Shown here: positions 26,125-37,786 of the stretch, piece after piece
Layout of the letters: each line of letters opens with the position of its first letter
How positions within the stretch are numbered: the stretch's first letter is position 1
Origin: Sinotaia quadrata
Taxonomy: Eukaryota; Mollusca; Gastropoda; Architaenioglossa; Viviparidae
Assembly: GCA_028829895.1 (NCBI GenBank)
Contig: CM054181.1
Coordinates: 17,474,001 to 17,538,000 of the forward strand
Length of the DNA stretch: 64,000 nucleotides
Direction: 5' to 3'
The notes under the pieces: model-generated
Told to the model about the DNA's origin: nothing
What the model saw: the letters and a program-made list of their open reading frames with translations, nothing else
Database searches by the model: none
Translations under genes and position numbers: made by a program

Positions 26125-26345
26125 TCTGTCACTGTAACCTTTATAAACCAGTGTTTCGTCACTGTGACCTTTATAAACCAGTATTTCGTCACCGTAACCT
26201 TTATAAACCAGTGTTTCGTCACTGTGACCTTTATAAACCAGTATTTCGTCACTGTGACCTTTATAAACCAGTATTTCGTCACTGTGACCTTTATAAACCA
26301 GTATTTCGTCACTGTGATCTAAATAAACCAGTATTTCGTCACTGT
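26125..26345. repeat. 30-bp minisatellite, 7 copies
   Basis: The unit is TTTCGTCACTGTGACCTTTA followed by TAAACCAGTA. Because 30 is a multiple of three, frames stay open on both strands, giving the repetitive ORFs at 26064-26423. Each unit contains the 11-bp palindrome GTCACTGTGAC. Confidence 0.95.
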
Positions 26346-28413
26346 ACCATTTCTGTTCAAGACGTCACAGTCCTATCGCATTGCAGTTGTCTCGTACCTG
26401 TCATATCAATGAGTCACAGGTAGTCAGCATTGCCGATGGCCGAGATTTTCACATATTTTGAAATATTATTTTCTCAAGTCTATTGCGTCACAAATCATTT
26501 GTGCTACGAGTGAACATATTTATGCATTTCGCGTAGTCACAGTTCTCGCTGAATATCAGCATCAGAAATTAATCACAAAACAAGTACCCGACATCTCACA
26601 CTTGTTGTGTCATAAATATATACCTTACAGCTCTCACGGTTCTGTCACACTTTGTCAGAAAAAATCATGATCAATGTAAGGTTAAATGATTTAATTATTT
26701 AATGGCAACACTAAGTCATGGGGGTAAGATAACTTAAATTAGTCAGCCGAAATCTTTGCCTTTACAGAGGAGTTGGAAAGTAATTGGGAATCAATTGCTG
26801 CATTTCTTTTTGACCTAGAAGACATGCAAAGTGTTCATTTCGTGCTAACGTCAAAAGGCCTTTTGAACTTTCTATTTCATATTTGAATAACTCTTGTTGG
26901 AAAACATCTTGACAGATAACTTCTAAACATATTTCCTTATCGAGAAATTTCTTTGTATGCATGATTTCGTTCTATATACATTTTTCACCCTAACAGAGCA
27001 ACCCGGCTCAGAATTAACTCTTATAATCTATGACTTTTGAATTTTATATTTCATATTTGAATTACTCTTGTTGGAAAACATCTTGACAGATAACTCCTAA
27101 ACATATTTCCTTATCGTTAAAGAAATTTCTTTGTATGCATGACTTCGTTCTATATACATTTTTCACCCTAACAGAGTAACCCGGCTCAGAATTAACATCT
27201 TGACAGATAACTCCTAAACATATTTCCTTATCGTTAAAGAAATTTCCTTGTATGCATAACTTCGTTCGTTGATTAACTAGCCATCAGTGATTAACTCCTT
27301 TGGACATTTGGGGTTTGTCCCTGTAATTTTCATTTGATTATTTGTATATTCATTTTTTTTCTGCAACCTTATTAAATTTGTTATTAATTTAAGAGATTGT
27401 GTTAGCATCCTCCTTGTAACTGTTTAAATATTTTGTCACCTTCAGCTGCGCATAAATGTCCTTGTCCTGCGTCACTGTTTGTGTTGGCGTGACGTAATCA
27501 GTGCTCATCAGGGCGAGGTCAGAGTCAAGAGATTATCTAAGAGTAGACACTTCTCTTTCGGAAGATACGCCCTCCCCACCCCCCACCCCCGAGCGAAGAG
27601 CTCGTCTGTTGCTTGGAGTTATGGTTTAGAGAATCCGTAATATTATTAACATAATCATAACCTTTATACACCGAGCGGGACTAGAGATTACTCCATCAGT
27701 GAGAGTTACACTATCTATCTATGTTTGTGCATAAACATATGTGTGTGTGTAAGCTATTTGAAGATTTAGAATTACGGGTATATATTAATACAGAGCTAGT
27801 AAGGTGGTGATAAGATAGAATTACAGGTATATATTAACACAGAGCTAGTAAGGTGGAATTTTTGTACCATTAACTTTACCAACGGGTGTTACAGATTCAA
27901 GTCTTCAATTGTTAGTTAAATGTTAACAGTTAACATTAATTAAAATTACAATATTCTTTAGGAACTTACAGCAAACCATCCCCTTGATTCGTTCCTCACC
28001 AAACCGTCTCAGTCAATAGCGTGACGTGCTGTGTTTTGCTGACAGCTTCACTTCCCTGACTTCTGGAAGTGGTATCAGTTACGTGACGCTTGTTGATAGT
28101 CATTGGATTCTATTTATTAATCAATTGCTTAATTTGACGTTTTGCGACACACACACATTATGATCCAAAACAAGTCATGTATTGTTAAAAAAACAAACCA
28201 CAAACAAGCAACTGTACAAATTATGATCCAAAACAAGTCATGTATTGTTAAAAAAAAAAAAAAACACAAATAAGCAAACTCGTAGCAACTGTACAAATTA
28301 ATTTCAAGAACTCGGTATATGAACGTATTTGTTACTTTCGGATTTAATTTTCACACAACTGCTCCACTCATAGTTTATATTACAAATAGTTTAAGAAAAT
28401 ACATAGTAAAAAG

Positions 28414-28419
<6 letters not shown>
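26346..28419. other. Intergenic DNA with local duplications
   Basis: From 26870 to 27260 a block with CTTGACAGATAACTCCTAAA and CATATTTCCTTATCG occurs three times. A pair with ATATTAACACAGAGCTAGTA lies at 27765-27855, and a pair with ATGATCCAAAACAAGTCATG at 28160-28290. No gene recognised. Confidence 0.6.

Positions 28420-28471
<52 letters not shown>
28420..28471. repeat. (GA)n microsatellite
   Basis: About 52 bp of GA repeats. Confidence 0.97.
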
Positions 28472-28474
<3 letters not shown>

Positions 28475-28764
28475 TGGGAGTAGGCACGATTATAGAGAGG
28501 GACAGCAAGAAGCGAAAGATAAGAGTGGAAAGGGGAGGGAACACATAACTTGTTTGTTTATGCGGTAAATTTTAAAATTATTGGATAAATCTTATTCTGA
28601 TGCTACAAGCGTGTCACCAAAAGGGGGTGGGGTGAAAGAAAAGAAGGAAGGAGTCAATAATCAGTATCAGGTCAGCTGTCACCAAGTAGGGTGAGGAGGA
28701 TACAAGAATAAAGAAGAGTACTTTGAGCATGTCCTTGTAAATCTTCACTTACGTCACCCGGTAT

Positions 28765-29070
28765 TCCATGGGCTAAAGTTGTAGTGGATACTGTTGCTGT
28801 TGTTTCCGATGTTGGAGTGGGAGGGTGGGTGGGAGTAGTGTTTTACAGAGCCCAGGCTAGTAGTACACCAATTCTGTACCAAGTGTGTACATGTGCCTGG
28901 GATGTTCAACCCCACGGCCTCCTCACCGGGATGTAGTAGTTGTCGTTGCTGTCTCCAGTGTCTGTTGGAATGCACAAAAGTGGGCACTGGTGGTGGCCAG
29001 TATAGATTGTCGAGCATCAGCTGAATCATATCCGCAACAGGGCGGTTGAAATATCCCCATTGTAAGATAC
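28765..29070. repeat. Dispersed repeat, copy 1 of a ~300-bp pair
   Basis: This matches 30978-31285 (copy 2). Shared phrases include GTTTTACAGAGCCCAGG, CTGGGATGTTCAACC and GGGCTAAnGTTGT. On the minus strand copy 1 is open as the C-terminal part of a 177-codon frame; no family was recognised. Confidence 0.75.
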
Positions 29071-29199
29071 AGTTGTTTATAGTACTGCTATTGTTGTTGT
29101 CACTGCTGTTGTTGGTTATTTCTTCGGTGTTGTTGGAGCCATTGTTGTTGTTGCTGCTAATGCTCTTGTTGTTGTCTCGTGTCATGTCTGATATTTTGG

Positions 29200-29445
29200 G
29201 TAGTCTCTTTCTTTCCTTCTCTTCCTTACACTGAGCTCTCATATCTGTTAATGGCTTTGTTTTGTAGGTGTTGTTGTCTCGTGTCATGTCTATTTCTTTC
29301 CTTCTTTTCCTTACATTGAGCTCTCATATCTGTTAATGGCTTTGTTTTGTAGGTATTGTTGTTGTCTCGTGTCATGTCTATTTCTTTCCTTCTTTTCCTT
29401 ACACTGAGCTCTCATATCTGTTAATGGCTTTGTTTTGTTGATATT
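29200..29445. repeat. ~87-bp tandem repeat, 3 copies
   Basis: Units contain TTTCCTTACACTGAGCTCTC, ATATCTGTTAATGGCTTTG and TTGTCTCGTGTCATGTCT. They account for the repeated minus-strand peptide KPLTDMRAQCKE. Confidence 0.9.
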
Positions 29446-29892
29446 GTTGTTGCCGTAAGTGGTGGGAGAGGGGGGGGGGGGAACCTCCAACACCGTTGTG
29501 CCATGTTTGAGGAAAACCTTGATGTTGACAGGTGTTGTTGCCACTGTCGATGGTTCTCTTTGTGGTGTCACTGGTTGGGAGAGGTGGAACCTCAACCACC
29601 TTTTCATACTCATTGAGGGCGGTCCCAATTTCAGTTGATATATATAGATTATAGACAATCTTCAGTTTGTACAATTTTTTCTTTCTTTTATGTTTTTCAT
29701 CTGCGTGTTAGTGATTTCGTAGTCTTTTTTCTTCTTGTCATAATTTTTAGTTGTAGTTGTTGTCTGTACTTTTTGCTCCTCTTTGGAGAAGATGGTGTCT
29801 GACCTTTCTTTGCTTTTGTCATCATAGTTGGTGTTTGGAGGAAAAGCCTGTTTTGTTTTGTTTTCCTGGTTCAGAGTAGAGTTCACTTTCGT

Positions 29893-30236
29893 TGTTGGTA
29901 ATTTCCATATGGCGGATGTTTGTGTTTGACTGTGGGTTGTTGTTGGTAATTTCCATATGACGGATGTTTGGGTTTGACTGTGGGTTGTTGTTGGTAATTT
30001 CCATATGACGGATGTTTGGGTTTGACTGTGGGTTGTTGTTGGTAATTTCCATATGACGGATGTTTGGGTTTGACTGTGGGTTGTTGTTGGTAATTTCCAT
30101 ATGATGGATGTTTGGGTTTGACTGTGGGTTGTTGTTGGTAATTTCCATATGATGGATGTTTGGGTTTGACTGTGGGTTGTTGTTGGTAATTTCCATATGA
30201 CGGATGTTTGGGTTTGACTGTGGGTCGGTGTCGGTG
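29893..30236. repeat. 48-bp minisatellite, 7 copies, open in two minus frames
   Basis: The unit on the plus strand starts GGTAATTTCCATATGACGGA and continues TGTTTGGGTTTGACTGTGGG plus TTGTTGTT. With a 3n period, minus-strand frames read the repeats MEITNNNPQSNPNIRH and GNYQQQPTVKPKHPSY for 124 and 139 codons. Copies differ at only one or two bases. I treat it as a minisatellite, not a gene. Confidence 0.93.
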
Positions 30237-30303
30237 GTGGTTTTTCTTTGCTGTTGAGAAGTAATGTATTAAATCAACATGCAAATTCATGGCTTGGTTC
30301 AAA

Positions 30304-31474
30304 GCCGCAGTAGTTTTTTTTCCATGTGTGGCTTTTCTCTCTTACCTGCCCGCGATATGGCAGAGAGCGCATATTAGGTCGGAGAATGTTTCGTTAAGAA
30401 TGGGACATCCAGAATCATGAAGTCAAGAGGTGTGTATTCCTTTTCCAATGTGGTCACACTACTTGCACATTTTATGGTGTAGTGACTGTAGTCCTTTATG
30501 TTAAAACCTTCTTTTTTCTCGATATGATAAAAGCTTGGGAGTGGTCACACGATGTATGCCATCCTGCTCCCCCCCCCCTCTGAAAAGGGCTTGGGGGGTA
30601 GAGTTGGCTGCAGTGGCTGATGTCCAAGTGCTTCGCTTGTCCATCCTTAATTCGGTAATCCGTGAAAAAAAGGTGTGTGTGTGTGTGGGGGGGGGGGAGC
30701 GAAGAGTTGGCACATCCGATGTACTCAGTTGCTGGCAGTCGAACGAGAGGTTTTGTTTTCTTGTTGTCTTGAGTTTGGGAACGATTCCGGTTTCCGCCGA
30801 TTTCGCATTGGGAAAAAAGGGCTTGGGGCCTGTTAGATATATCTTTGTAGAAGAATTTTTATATCAAACTTGTAGTGTTATTGTTGAAGTGGAATATTTT
30901 TGTGTTAAACTTCTAGTGTCATTGATCGCTCGTTCGTTGCAAACAATGTCTGGTCAGAAAAGGCGATTTTAACCCGTACTTTGTGGGCTAACGTTGTGGT
31001 GGATGTTGATGCTGTTGTTTCCAGTGTTGGAGTGAGAGGGCGGGAGGGAGGGGTGTTTTACAGAGCCCAGGTTAGTAGCACACCAAGTGTGTACCTAGTG
31101 TGTGTGTGTATGTCTGGGATGTTCAACCTCTTGGCTTCCTCACTAGTGGTGTTGTCATTGTTGCTGCTGTTGTGGCTGTCCCCAGTGTATAAAGATAGGC
31201 GTTGGTGGCCAGCCGAGCAGCATGCATCAAGTCCACAGCAAGGTGGTTAAAATACTCCCATTACGGATACTGCTGCTTTTACTACTGCCATTGTTGTTGT
31301 TGTCGATGCCGTTGTTGTTGGTTTCTACAGCATTGTTGGGGCCATTGATGTAGCTGCTGTTGGTGGTGGTGTTGTTGTAGTTTCCCTTATGTGTTGTGGT
31401 GGACGCTGTCGTTTTTTATTTTTTTGTCCTGATGTGATGTTGATGTTGCTGCCTCATCTTCTTTTGTTGCTGTT
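30304..31474. other. Intergenic DNA, G/T-rich, contains dispersed-repeat copy 2
   Basis: Copy 2 of the ~300-bp dispersed repeat lies at 30978-31285. GTTGTT-rich simple sequence surrounds it (31260-31450), and short C and G runs lie near 30568 and 30690. The 145-codon plus frame at 30535 spans low-complexity sequence and is not supported. Confidence 0.55.
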
Positions 31475-31800
31475 TGTGACGACAATACCACTAAGTTAAT
31501 GAAAATGATTATTATTATTAATTAATCTTTCATAACTAATTACAAGTGATGAGAATCTTATTTATTTTTATTAATATCTTCCAGCAAACACCACGCGTCA
31601 CTCTTAGTTGGCGGATATACGGGCATTGTAAATGCTTTCTCTCTTCCACAACATTAAAGATAAATATTTACTATCACACAATGTTCTGTAGGTGGAAAAC
31701 TTCTCACTAAAGGAGAAGACAAATCCGTCTTTAATCTATATATAGTGAGCCTCCTTCCACCCACTTTCTTCTCCAACCATAAGATTATCAATATACAATA
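31475..31800 (+). mobile_element. LTR-like family, 5' part (copy C)
   Basis: It starts TGTGACGACAATACCA and matches copy A through AACTAATTACAAGTGATGAG, TTGGCGGATATACGGGC, TCTTCCACAACATTAAAG and GGAGAAGACAAATCCGTCTT. A TATA-like CTATATATAGTGAGCC follows, as in copy A. Similarity fades after about 31790 and no matching 3' end was found, so the right limit is open. Confidence 0.68.
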
Positions 31801-32502
31801 GATGTACCCCTTTCGTTTTATAAGAATTTACTGTTGCAAACACTTCAGTGTGTTATAGCTTTCTCTCAAGAGGCTGACTGTTTTTTCCTGGAGTATGCTA
31901 AATATGTTTCTCCTACCAATGAATATCTTGCAAACAGTGGCGTTGAGGAAAGGTACTAACCTGTCATATAAAATATATAATATATAAACGAATCTTGTTC
32001 ACTTGGCTTCACAAATATCATCAAACAAATGTACAGGTATATAAATTCTCAATCACTCAGTGAATACAAATGTCATGCAATCACTAATACATCAATTACA
32101 GACATAATATTAAATCCTTAAAATGTTTCTTTCGTTGTATATCAAATAAAAATCAAATGATTAGATTTCACAAGTTCAGTCAATCTGTACACCATCTAAA
32201 CAGATAAAAATTACCACACTATTGCAAAACACGAGACACAAGATAAAGAAAACAGAAAAATAAAACACAACAAAATATATCAACAAAATAACAAAATTTA
32301 CTTTGTTGTTTCATGGCGAGTCTTTTAGACAGGTCCTCAGAATAATCCAGTTTCATGGAAATAATACAAATGAAAATGATCCCTTCCTATCTAACCAAGT
32401 GAAAGCTTCTCTTCAGAAGATCCAGTTTAACAGGAAACAAAATGAATATTTTCTTTTTATATTTATACATCTATACTACAGAAAACTTCACAATACCTCG
32501 GA

Positions 32503-32785
32503 AAATAAAGACACAACACTGCTATTGTTATGCAATAGCAACAATGTGTCATACAAGGAAAAATAAAGACACAACACTGCTATTGTTATGCAATAGCAAC
32601 AATGTGTCACACAAGGAAAAATAAAGACACAACACTGCTATTGTTATGCAATAGCAACAATGTGTCACACAAGGAAAAATAAAGACACAACACTGCTATT
32701 GTTATGCAATAGCAACAATGTGTCACACAAGGAAAAATAAAGACACAACACTGCTATTGTTATGCAAAAGCAACAAGGAAAAATA
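32503..32785. repeat. 58-bp minisatellite, 5 copies, with built-in hairpin
   Basis: Each unit starts AAATAAAGACACAACACTGC and contains the inverted repeat TGCTATTG - TTATG - CAATAGCA. The last copy is truncated. Confidence 0.95.
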
Positions 32786-33528
32786 AGGCGAAAGCGACGA
32801 ATAAGAAATACGAATTCCTGCTTCTTGTCACGCTTCTTACAAGTGGAAATCCAGGTATATTCAAAAAGATGAATCAGGAAATTAAATCCCAGCGGCTGGG
32901 AGATCAGGTTATCAGGAGATCTAGGGAGAGACTCCAAGGCAAGATACAACATAGTTAAGAATACCACACCAAAACCAAAGCGTTTCCAAGACAACAAACA
33001 ACACACATGAAGAAATCGACCCGAATCTATTCAAACGATGCATGCAAAGTTTATAATATATATATATGAGAACATTTATAAAATAGTTAAAAGTACAAAA
33101 GTGCATCATAAAAGACAGAGAAAGATAACATATATATATGTGAGAACATTTATAAAATAGTTAAAAGTACAAAAGTGCATCATAAAAGACAGAGAAAGAT
33201 AACATCCAAAGAATACGTCACCTCAGTATGAGCAAACTAAGAGAAAAGTGGGGGGCCAGACATGAAAAGGGAGTCTATAAACGTTCCCCAACACAAACAC
33301 CCTTGGAAGTTGACCCATATAGAAAGTAGGTAATGAACGTTGACTAGAATCTATTTTCTTTTTAAATTGTCTCCCAGTTTTGACAGCCTACATTAATCGG
33401 AATTTAAAGATGTAGTGTTTTTTTTTAAAGGGACATAACTTTGAATCTAACTATTCGCTCGTCCTTTCATCCCTACTTTCAAGCTTCATGCATACGTATA
33501 TTCTTTAGATGAGCATCTTTCTACCATG

Positions 33529-33580
<52 letters not shown>

Positions 33581-34205
33581 TTACGCTAGCCTACCGCTAT
33601 GAGGATCGCTAGGCAGTCTCGAGGATTTACTCATCTAAACCAGTAATGTGTTAGCTATGCTGCTGTAAAGACCACTGAAAAGACCGCTTACATTTAGCTC
33701 CGTATACCGTCTGCTCTATTCTTATATGTCATACGTAAAGAATTTACCAATCAACAGTAGGCCCCTACTATTGCTACTATTTGTATTCCCATCAAAAGAC
33801 TAATCTGACCAAGCATTGGCACAAGACTGGCCAACAGCAATGACACAGCACTGACCAACAGCAGAGACAGGGCACTATTCAACAGCACTGGTAAACACTG
33901 ACCAACAGCAATGAAGCAAAACTGGCACTGATCAACAGCAGTGACGCAACAGCAGTGACGCAGCACTTGCAAGATCAACACACAGTGACACGTCACTTAC
34001 AGAAATTTTAAGCACGCATGGTATGCAATCTCGGGGTGATTATTTTGTATTTTGTACACCTCCTTGAGCTAGGGAGCGGTTATAGAATACAGGCACTGTA
34101 GATAAAATTGAATCACGTCAGTTGGATGTGTGGCTGGTTGCTTGCCGTCTGAACTTCTGTTTGTTCCAAAATGGTAAGTTTCTTGTATGCTTGATCACGT
34201 TAAGT
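32786..34205. other. Intergenic DNA with small repeats
   Basis: A 74-bp unit containing TGAGAACATTTATAAAATAG is duplicated at about 33055-33205. A TG microsatellite lies at 33532-33579. At 33800-33990 a degenerate ACTGACCAACAGCAnTGAC motif recurs about eight times. No gene recognised. Confidence 0.6.
33532..33579. repeat. (TG)n microsatellite
   Basis: About 48 bp of TG repeats. Confidence 0.97.
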
Positions 34206-34219
34206 TAAATCCATTGCGC

Positions 34220-34690
34220 TACTTGTGACGTACATTACTATATGTACTCTCAGGGATTGTGTTCGTATATCGTATATGTACTTGTGACGTACATTACTAT
34301 ATGTACTCTCAGGGATTGTGTTCGTATATCGTATATGTACTTGTGACGTACATTACTATATGTACTCTCAGGGATTGTGTTCGTATATCGTATATGTACT
34401 TGTGACGTACATTACTATATGTACTCTCAGGGATTGTGTTCGTATATCGTATATGTACTTGTGACGTACATTACTATATGTACTCTCAGGGATTGTGTTC
34501 GTATATCGTATATGTACTTGTGACGTACATTACTATATGTACTCTCAGGGATTGTGTTCGTATATCGTATAAATTATGTACTTGTGACGTACATTACTAT
34601 ATGTACTCTCAGGGATTGTATTCGTATATCGTATATGTACTTGTGACGTACATTACTATATGTACTCTCAGGGACTGTGTTCGTATATCT
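34220..34690. repeat. 59-bp minisatellite, 8 copies
   Basis: The unit runs GTACTTGTGACGTACATTAC, TATATGTACTCTCAGGGATT, GTGTTCGTATATCGTATAT. Copies are nearly identical; one near 34570 has a 7-bp insertion and the last ones carry single changes. There are no unique spacers, so it is not CRISPR-like. Confidence 0.97.
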
Positions 34691-34931
34691 AACTGACAAA
34701 CTGTCAAATCGAGCTACACGGATATGTTCTACTTATTTCGAAATTTAGTATCTGCGTATTGACTTAGTGCAGTGACAGTCAGATATACTTAAAACTATAA
34801 AGGCTGTTAAATTATATATATTGTTCAAGTAGGTCTGGTCAATATTTCTATATTTATTCGTAAATACTATTAGATTTAATGAGAAGTGGACATATTTCTA
34901 TGCGGTAAACGCGTAGTTTGAAAAATAAAAC

Positions 34932-35116
34932 ATGGTTAAATATTGCAGTGCATACGGCTGCACAAACAACAGACGAACTTAAAATATTCTTTTTCTTTAC
35001 CTTTCTCAAAGATCACAAATTACGGGAAAAGTAGATTACGAAATTGAAACGAGAAAATTTACATCCGGTACTATGTAGTGAGCATTTTCAAGAAAACTAT
35101 GAAATGCAAAGCAGAT
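34932..35116 (+). pseudogene. Broken THAP zinc-finger domain
   Basis: The ATG at 34932 opens MVKYCSAYGCTNNRR, the classic THAP start with the C-x4-C half of the C2CH finger, then hits a TAA. After a one-base frame change the sequence continues KDHKLREK, a stop where relatives usually have Trp, KLKRENLHPVLCSEHFQENY, giving the Cys-x2-His half of the finger. Order and spacing fit a THAP domain, so this is a decayed copy from a THAP gene or a P-element-like transposase. No further coding was recognised downstream. Confidence 0.72.
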
Positions 35117-35689
35117 GAGTCAACCTCGTAAATATCACGTGATGCTGTGCATTTTATCTCGACACTATGCCCAGGCTAGTAATTCACCAAGTCTGTTGTG
35201 TGTCAGTGCCGTCTTAACGCATGGGGAAGCTAGTTTATCGACCAATTACATTTTTATTCCTGTGACTGTGAGTGGCTGTGTAGGTAGGGGCCCCAGGGCA
35301 CTGCTTTGCCTGTGGGGTGTAATACTGTTAAGACGATCCTAGTTTGTACTACTACCTTTTTGTATACCTACGTCATTGATTGATAAGACCTACAAGAAAA
35401 TTAACGTAGTAGTAGTAGTACCGCTAACAGTGCTCCCACAGGGATTGCGTTAGGACTTTTCATCTAGTTGATGTTTTCAGTCCTTGGTAGATTCCTGCGG
35501 GGCCTTCCTCCTATCACTTGTATTCGACTGCGTGTGTCTATATATAGTACGGGGTTTTTGCCACTTCATACATTCCAGCGCAAAAGCCGAAAGCGCCCCC
35601 TAGGCCTACATTAGCAAGCAAGCACTTCATACATTTCAATAAGGTGACTCACCAGGCAGAACTGTCATGTGTAAAGAATAGTACTAATA
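35117..35689. other. Intergenic DNA with dispersed-repeat fragments
   Basis: 35410-35530 resembles 43970-44100 (GTAGTAGTAG, ATTGCGTTAnnACTTTTCA, CTTGTATTC). GCCGAAAGCGCCCCCTA at 35590-35606 resembles the reverse complement of 21058-21080. No gene recognised. Confidence 0.55.
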
Positions 35690-36395
35690 ACATTAAGTAC
35701 AACTAACTGTATAATCAAATAAGTAACAATAAAACCGCTGTACTAATACCATTTTAATAACTAAGTTTAAATACCATTTTAATAACTAAGATTAATAACT
35801 TTTAATAAATAATTTTAACTACCATTTTAATAACTAATTTTAATACCATTTTAATAACTAATTTTAATACCATTTTAATAACTAAGTTTAATAACTTTTT
35901 AATAAATAATTTTAACTAATACCATTTTTAATAAATAATTTAAACTAATACCATTTTAATAACTAATTTTAATACCATTTTAATACTAATTTTAACTAAT
36001 ACCATTTTAATAACTAAATTTAAATAATACCATTTTAATAATTAATTTTAGCTAATACCATTTTAATAACTAATTTTAACTAATACCATTTTATTAACTA
36101 ATTTTAATACCATTTTAATAACTAATTTTAATGCCATTTTAATAATTAATTTTAACAAATACCATTTTAATAACTAATTTTAACTAATACCATTTTAATA
36201 ACTAATTTTAACTAATACCATTTTAATAACTAATTTTAACTAATACCATTTTAATAACTAATTTTAACAAATACCATTTTAATAACTAATTTTAACTAAT
36301 ACCATTTTAATAACTAATTTTAACTAATACCATTTTAATAACTAATTTTAACTAATACCATTTTAATAACTAATTTAACTAATACCATTTTACAC
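35690..36395. repeat. AT-rich minisatellite, ~22-29 bp units, about 25 copies
   Basis: The core is TACCATTTTAATAACTAATT, followed by TTAA or TTAACTAA. Unit length varies by deletion of the ACTAA part; the right half is more regular at about 28 bp. Confidence 0.95.
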
Positions 36396-37264
36396 CAAGA
36401 AATCAAACCACGGCGATACCAATCCCAACAATCAATAGCTACGCTAATACAGATAATAATAACAAACAGAATATCATAGAGTAACATCACCATTAATTGA
36501 AAGAGATGCGAAATAAGACTGACGACACATTAAGTTTTTACAAAACTGATAATACATTAAAAATTATCAATGCAATTACCAATTAACGCTATGAGCAATA
36601 AACAAAGGTACTGTTAACAACACTCAAGACCTTGTTAACACCAATTACAAGTGAATAAATATACCGTACAGACGTGTACAGAACACTAAAAATAGCCAAG
36701 AAAAGGTTTTACCTAAAAAATTAAATAAGTAAATAAACAATATCGTCATTAAGAACACTACATGTAAAAAAAATAATAATACAAACACCAACAATCAGCT
36801 CACAAACCAGTGTGCCATAGTTTTTTTTAAAAAAATAATAACAATTTGATCGAACTGACTGAACAAGTCAACGCTAAAATAATTAAAACAATAATAAAAC
36901 GTGTAAAAACTAATAAGAGCACATAGTTAAATCGAATTACAACCAAGCCCATTTATAGCACTATTCGGAAAATCACTCAAATAAAATAACAACCTGTTGA
37001 CAAAATCAAAACAATCTCGTAAACAACTTCCACCCATCCTTGACCCTAGACTCACGTACACTCACTCATGCGGTAACTATAAACAAATGCTAGATTGCCT
37101 TCAAAAAGTAAAGGCATATTCGAGAACAGGACTGTTCTTGAATCAATTCCTTATGCGTATTGGAAATTTCTAAGCATTGCGCACACACACCAAGCATTAT
37201 TTTAAGTTTGGAATTTAAGACGCGGTATGTAGGTAAGTCAATTTTTGGTAATAATTTGATTATT
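36396..37264. other. AT-rich intergenic DNA
   Basis: Nothing recognisable: no exon-like frame, no repeat unit and no RNA gene. Confidence 0.5.
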
Positions 37265-37436
37265 AGATGCATTTTTATATAATATCTATCTGTCTGTCTA
37301 TCAAACTATATCTATATCTGACTATCTAGTTGTCTGTCTATCTAACTATATCTATATCTGTCTCTCTAGTTGTCAGTCTAACTATATCTGTCTATCTAGT
37401 TGTCTATCTAACTATATATCTATCTACCTGTCTGTA
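37265..37436. repeat. Degenerate (TATC/TGTC)n simple repeat
   Basis: Mixed TATCTATC, TGTCTGTC and ACTATATC units, with the phrase CTATCTAGTTGTCTGTC recurring. Confidence 0.9.
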
Positions 37437-37669
37437 GGGTGGAGGTGTACATGCCGTAGAACACGCCAGCAAGTAAGTAATGAAAAGTGAGCAAAATCAC
37501 GAATACTCGACAGGTCTCTGCTTGTTTAATTTCCTTTAGTCATTCGAACACTCCCATTGTATCTTATAGCATATTTTGGATTACAATGTGTATGTATGCG
37601 CTAATTGCATGGATCTTCCGGAGTTCTGAATTTGAGTTGTCAAGGTATGAAGCAACGCACATAATCTCA

Positions 37670-37786
37670 CAACACATTTCATGATACACATAATCTCACA
37701 ACAGAAAAATGCTACATATATCATATCACAGCACAGAAGTTTCATGATACACATCACCTCACTACACATTTCATGATGCACATAAC
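37670..37786. repeat. Minisatellite flanking the hAT-type element
   Basis: Units contain CACATAATCTCACAACACA and TTTCATGATA. The same phrase resumes at 40585 (CACATAACCTCACAACACA) after the inserted element, so one array was split by the insertion. Confidence 0.75.

Noticed and set aside
26064..26423. Repetitive ORFs on both strands (YWFIKVTVTK-type)
   Set aside because: They come from a 30-bp minisatellite whose length is a multiple of three.
30535..30972. 145-codon plus-strand ORF
   Set aside because: Crosses poly-C and poly-G/TG low-complexity tracts, shows no domain and has no credible exon context.
34220..34690. CRISPR-like regularly spaced repeats
   Set aside because: The whole 59-bp unit repeats without unique spacers, and the genome is eukaryotic.
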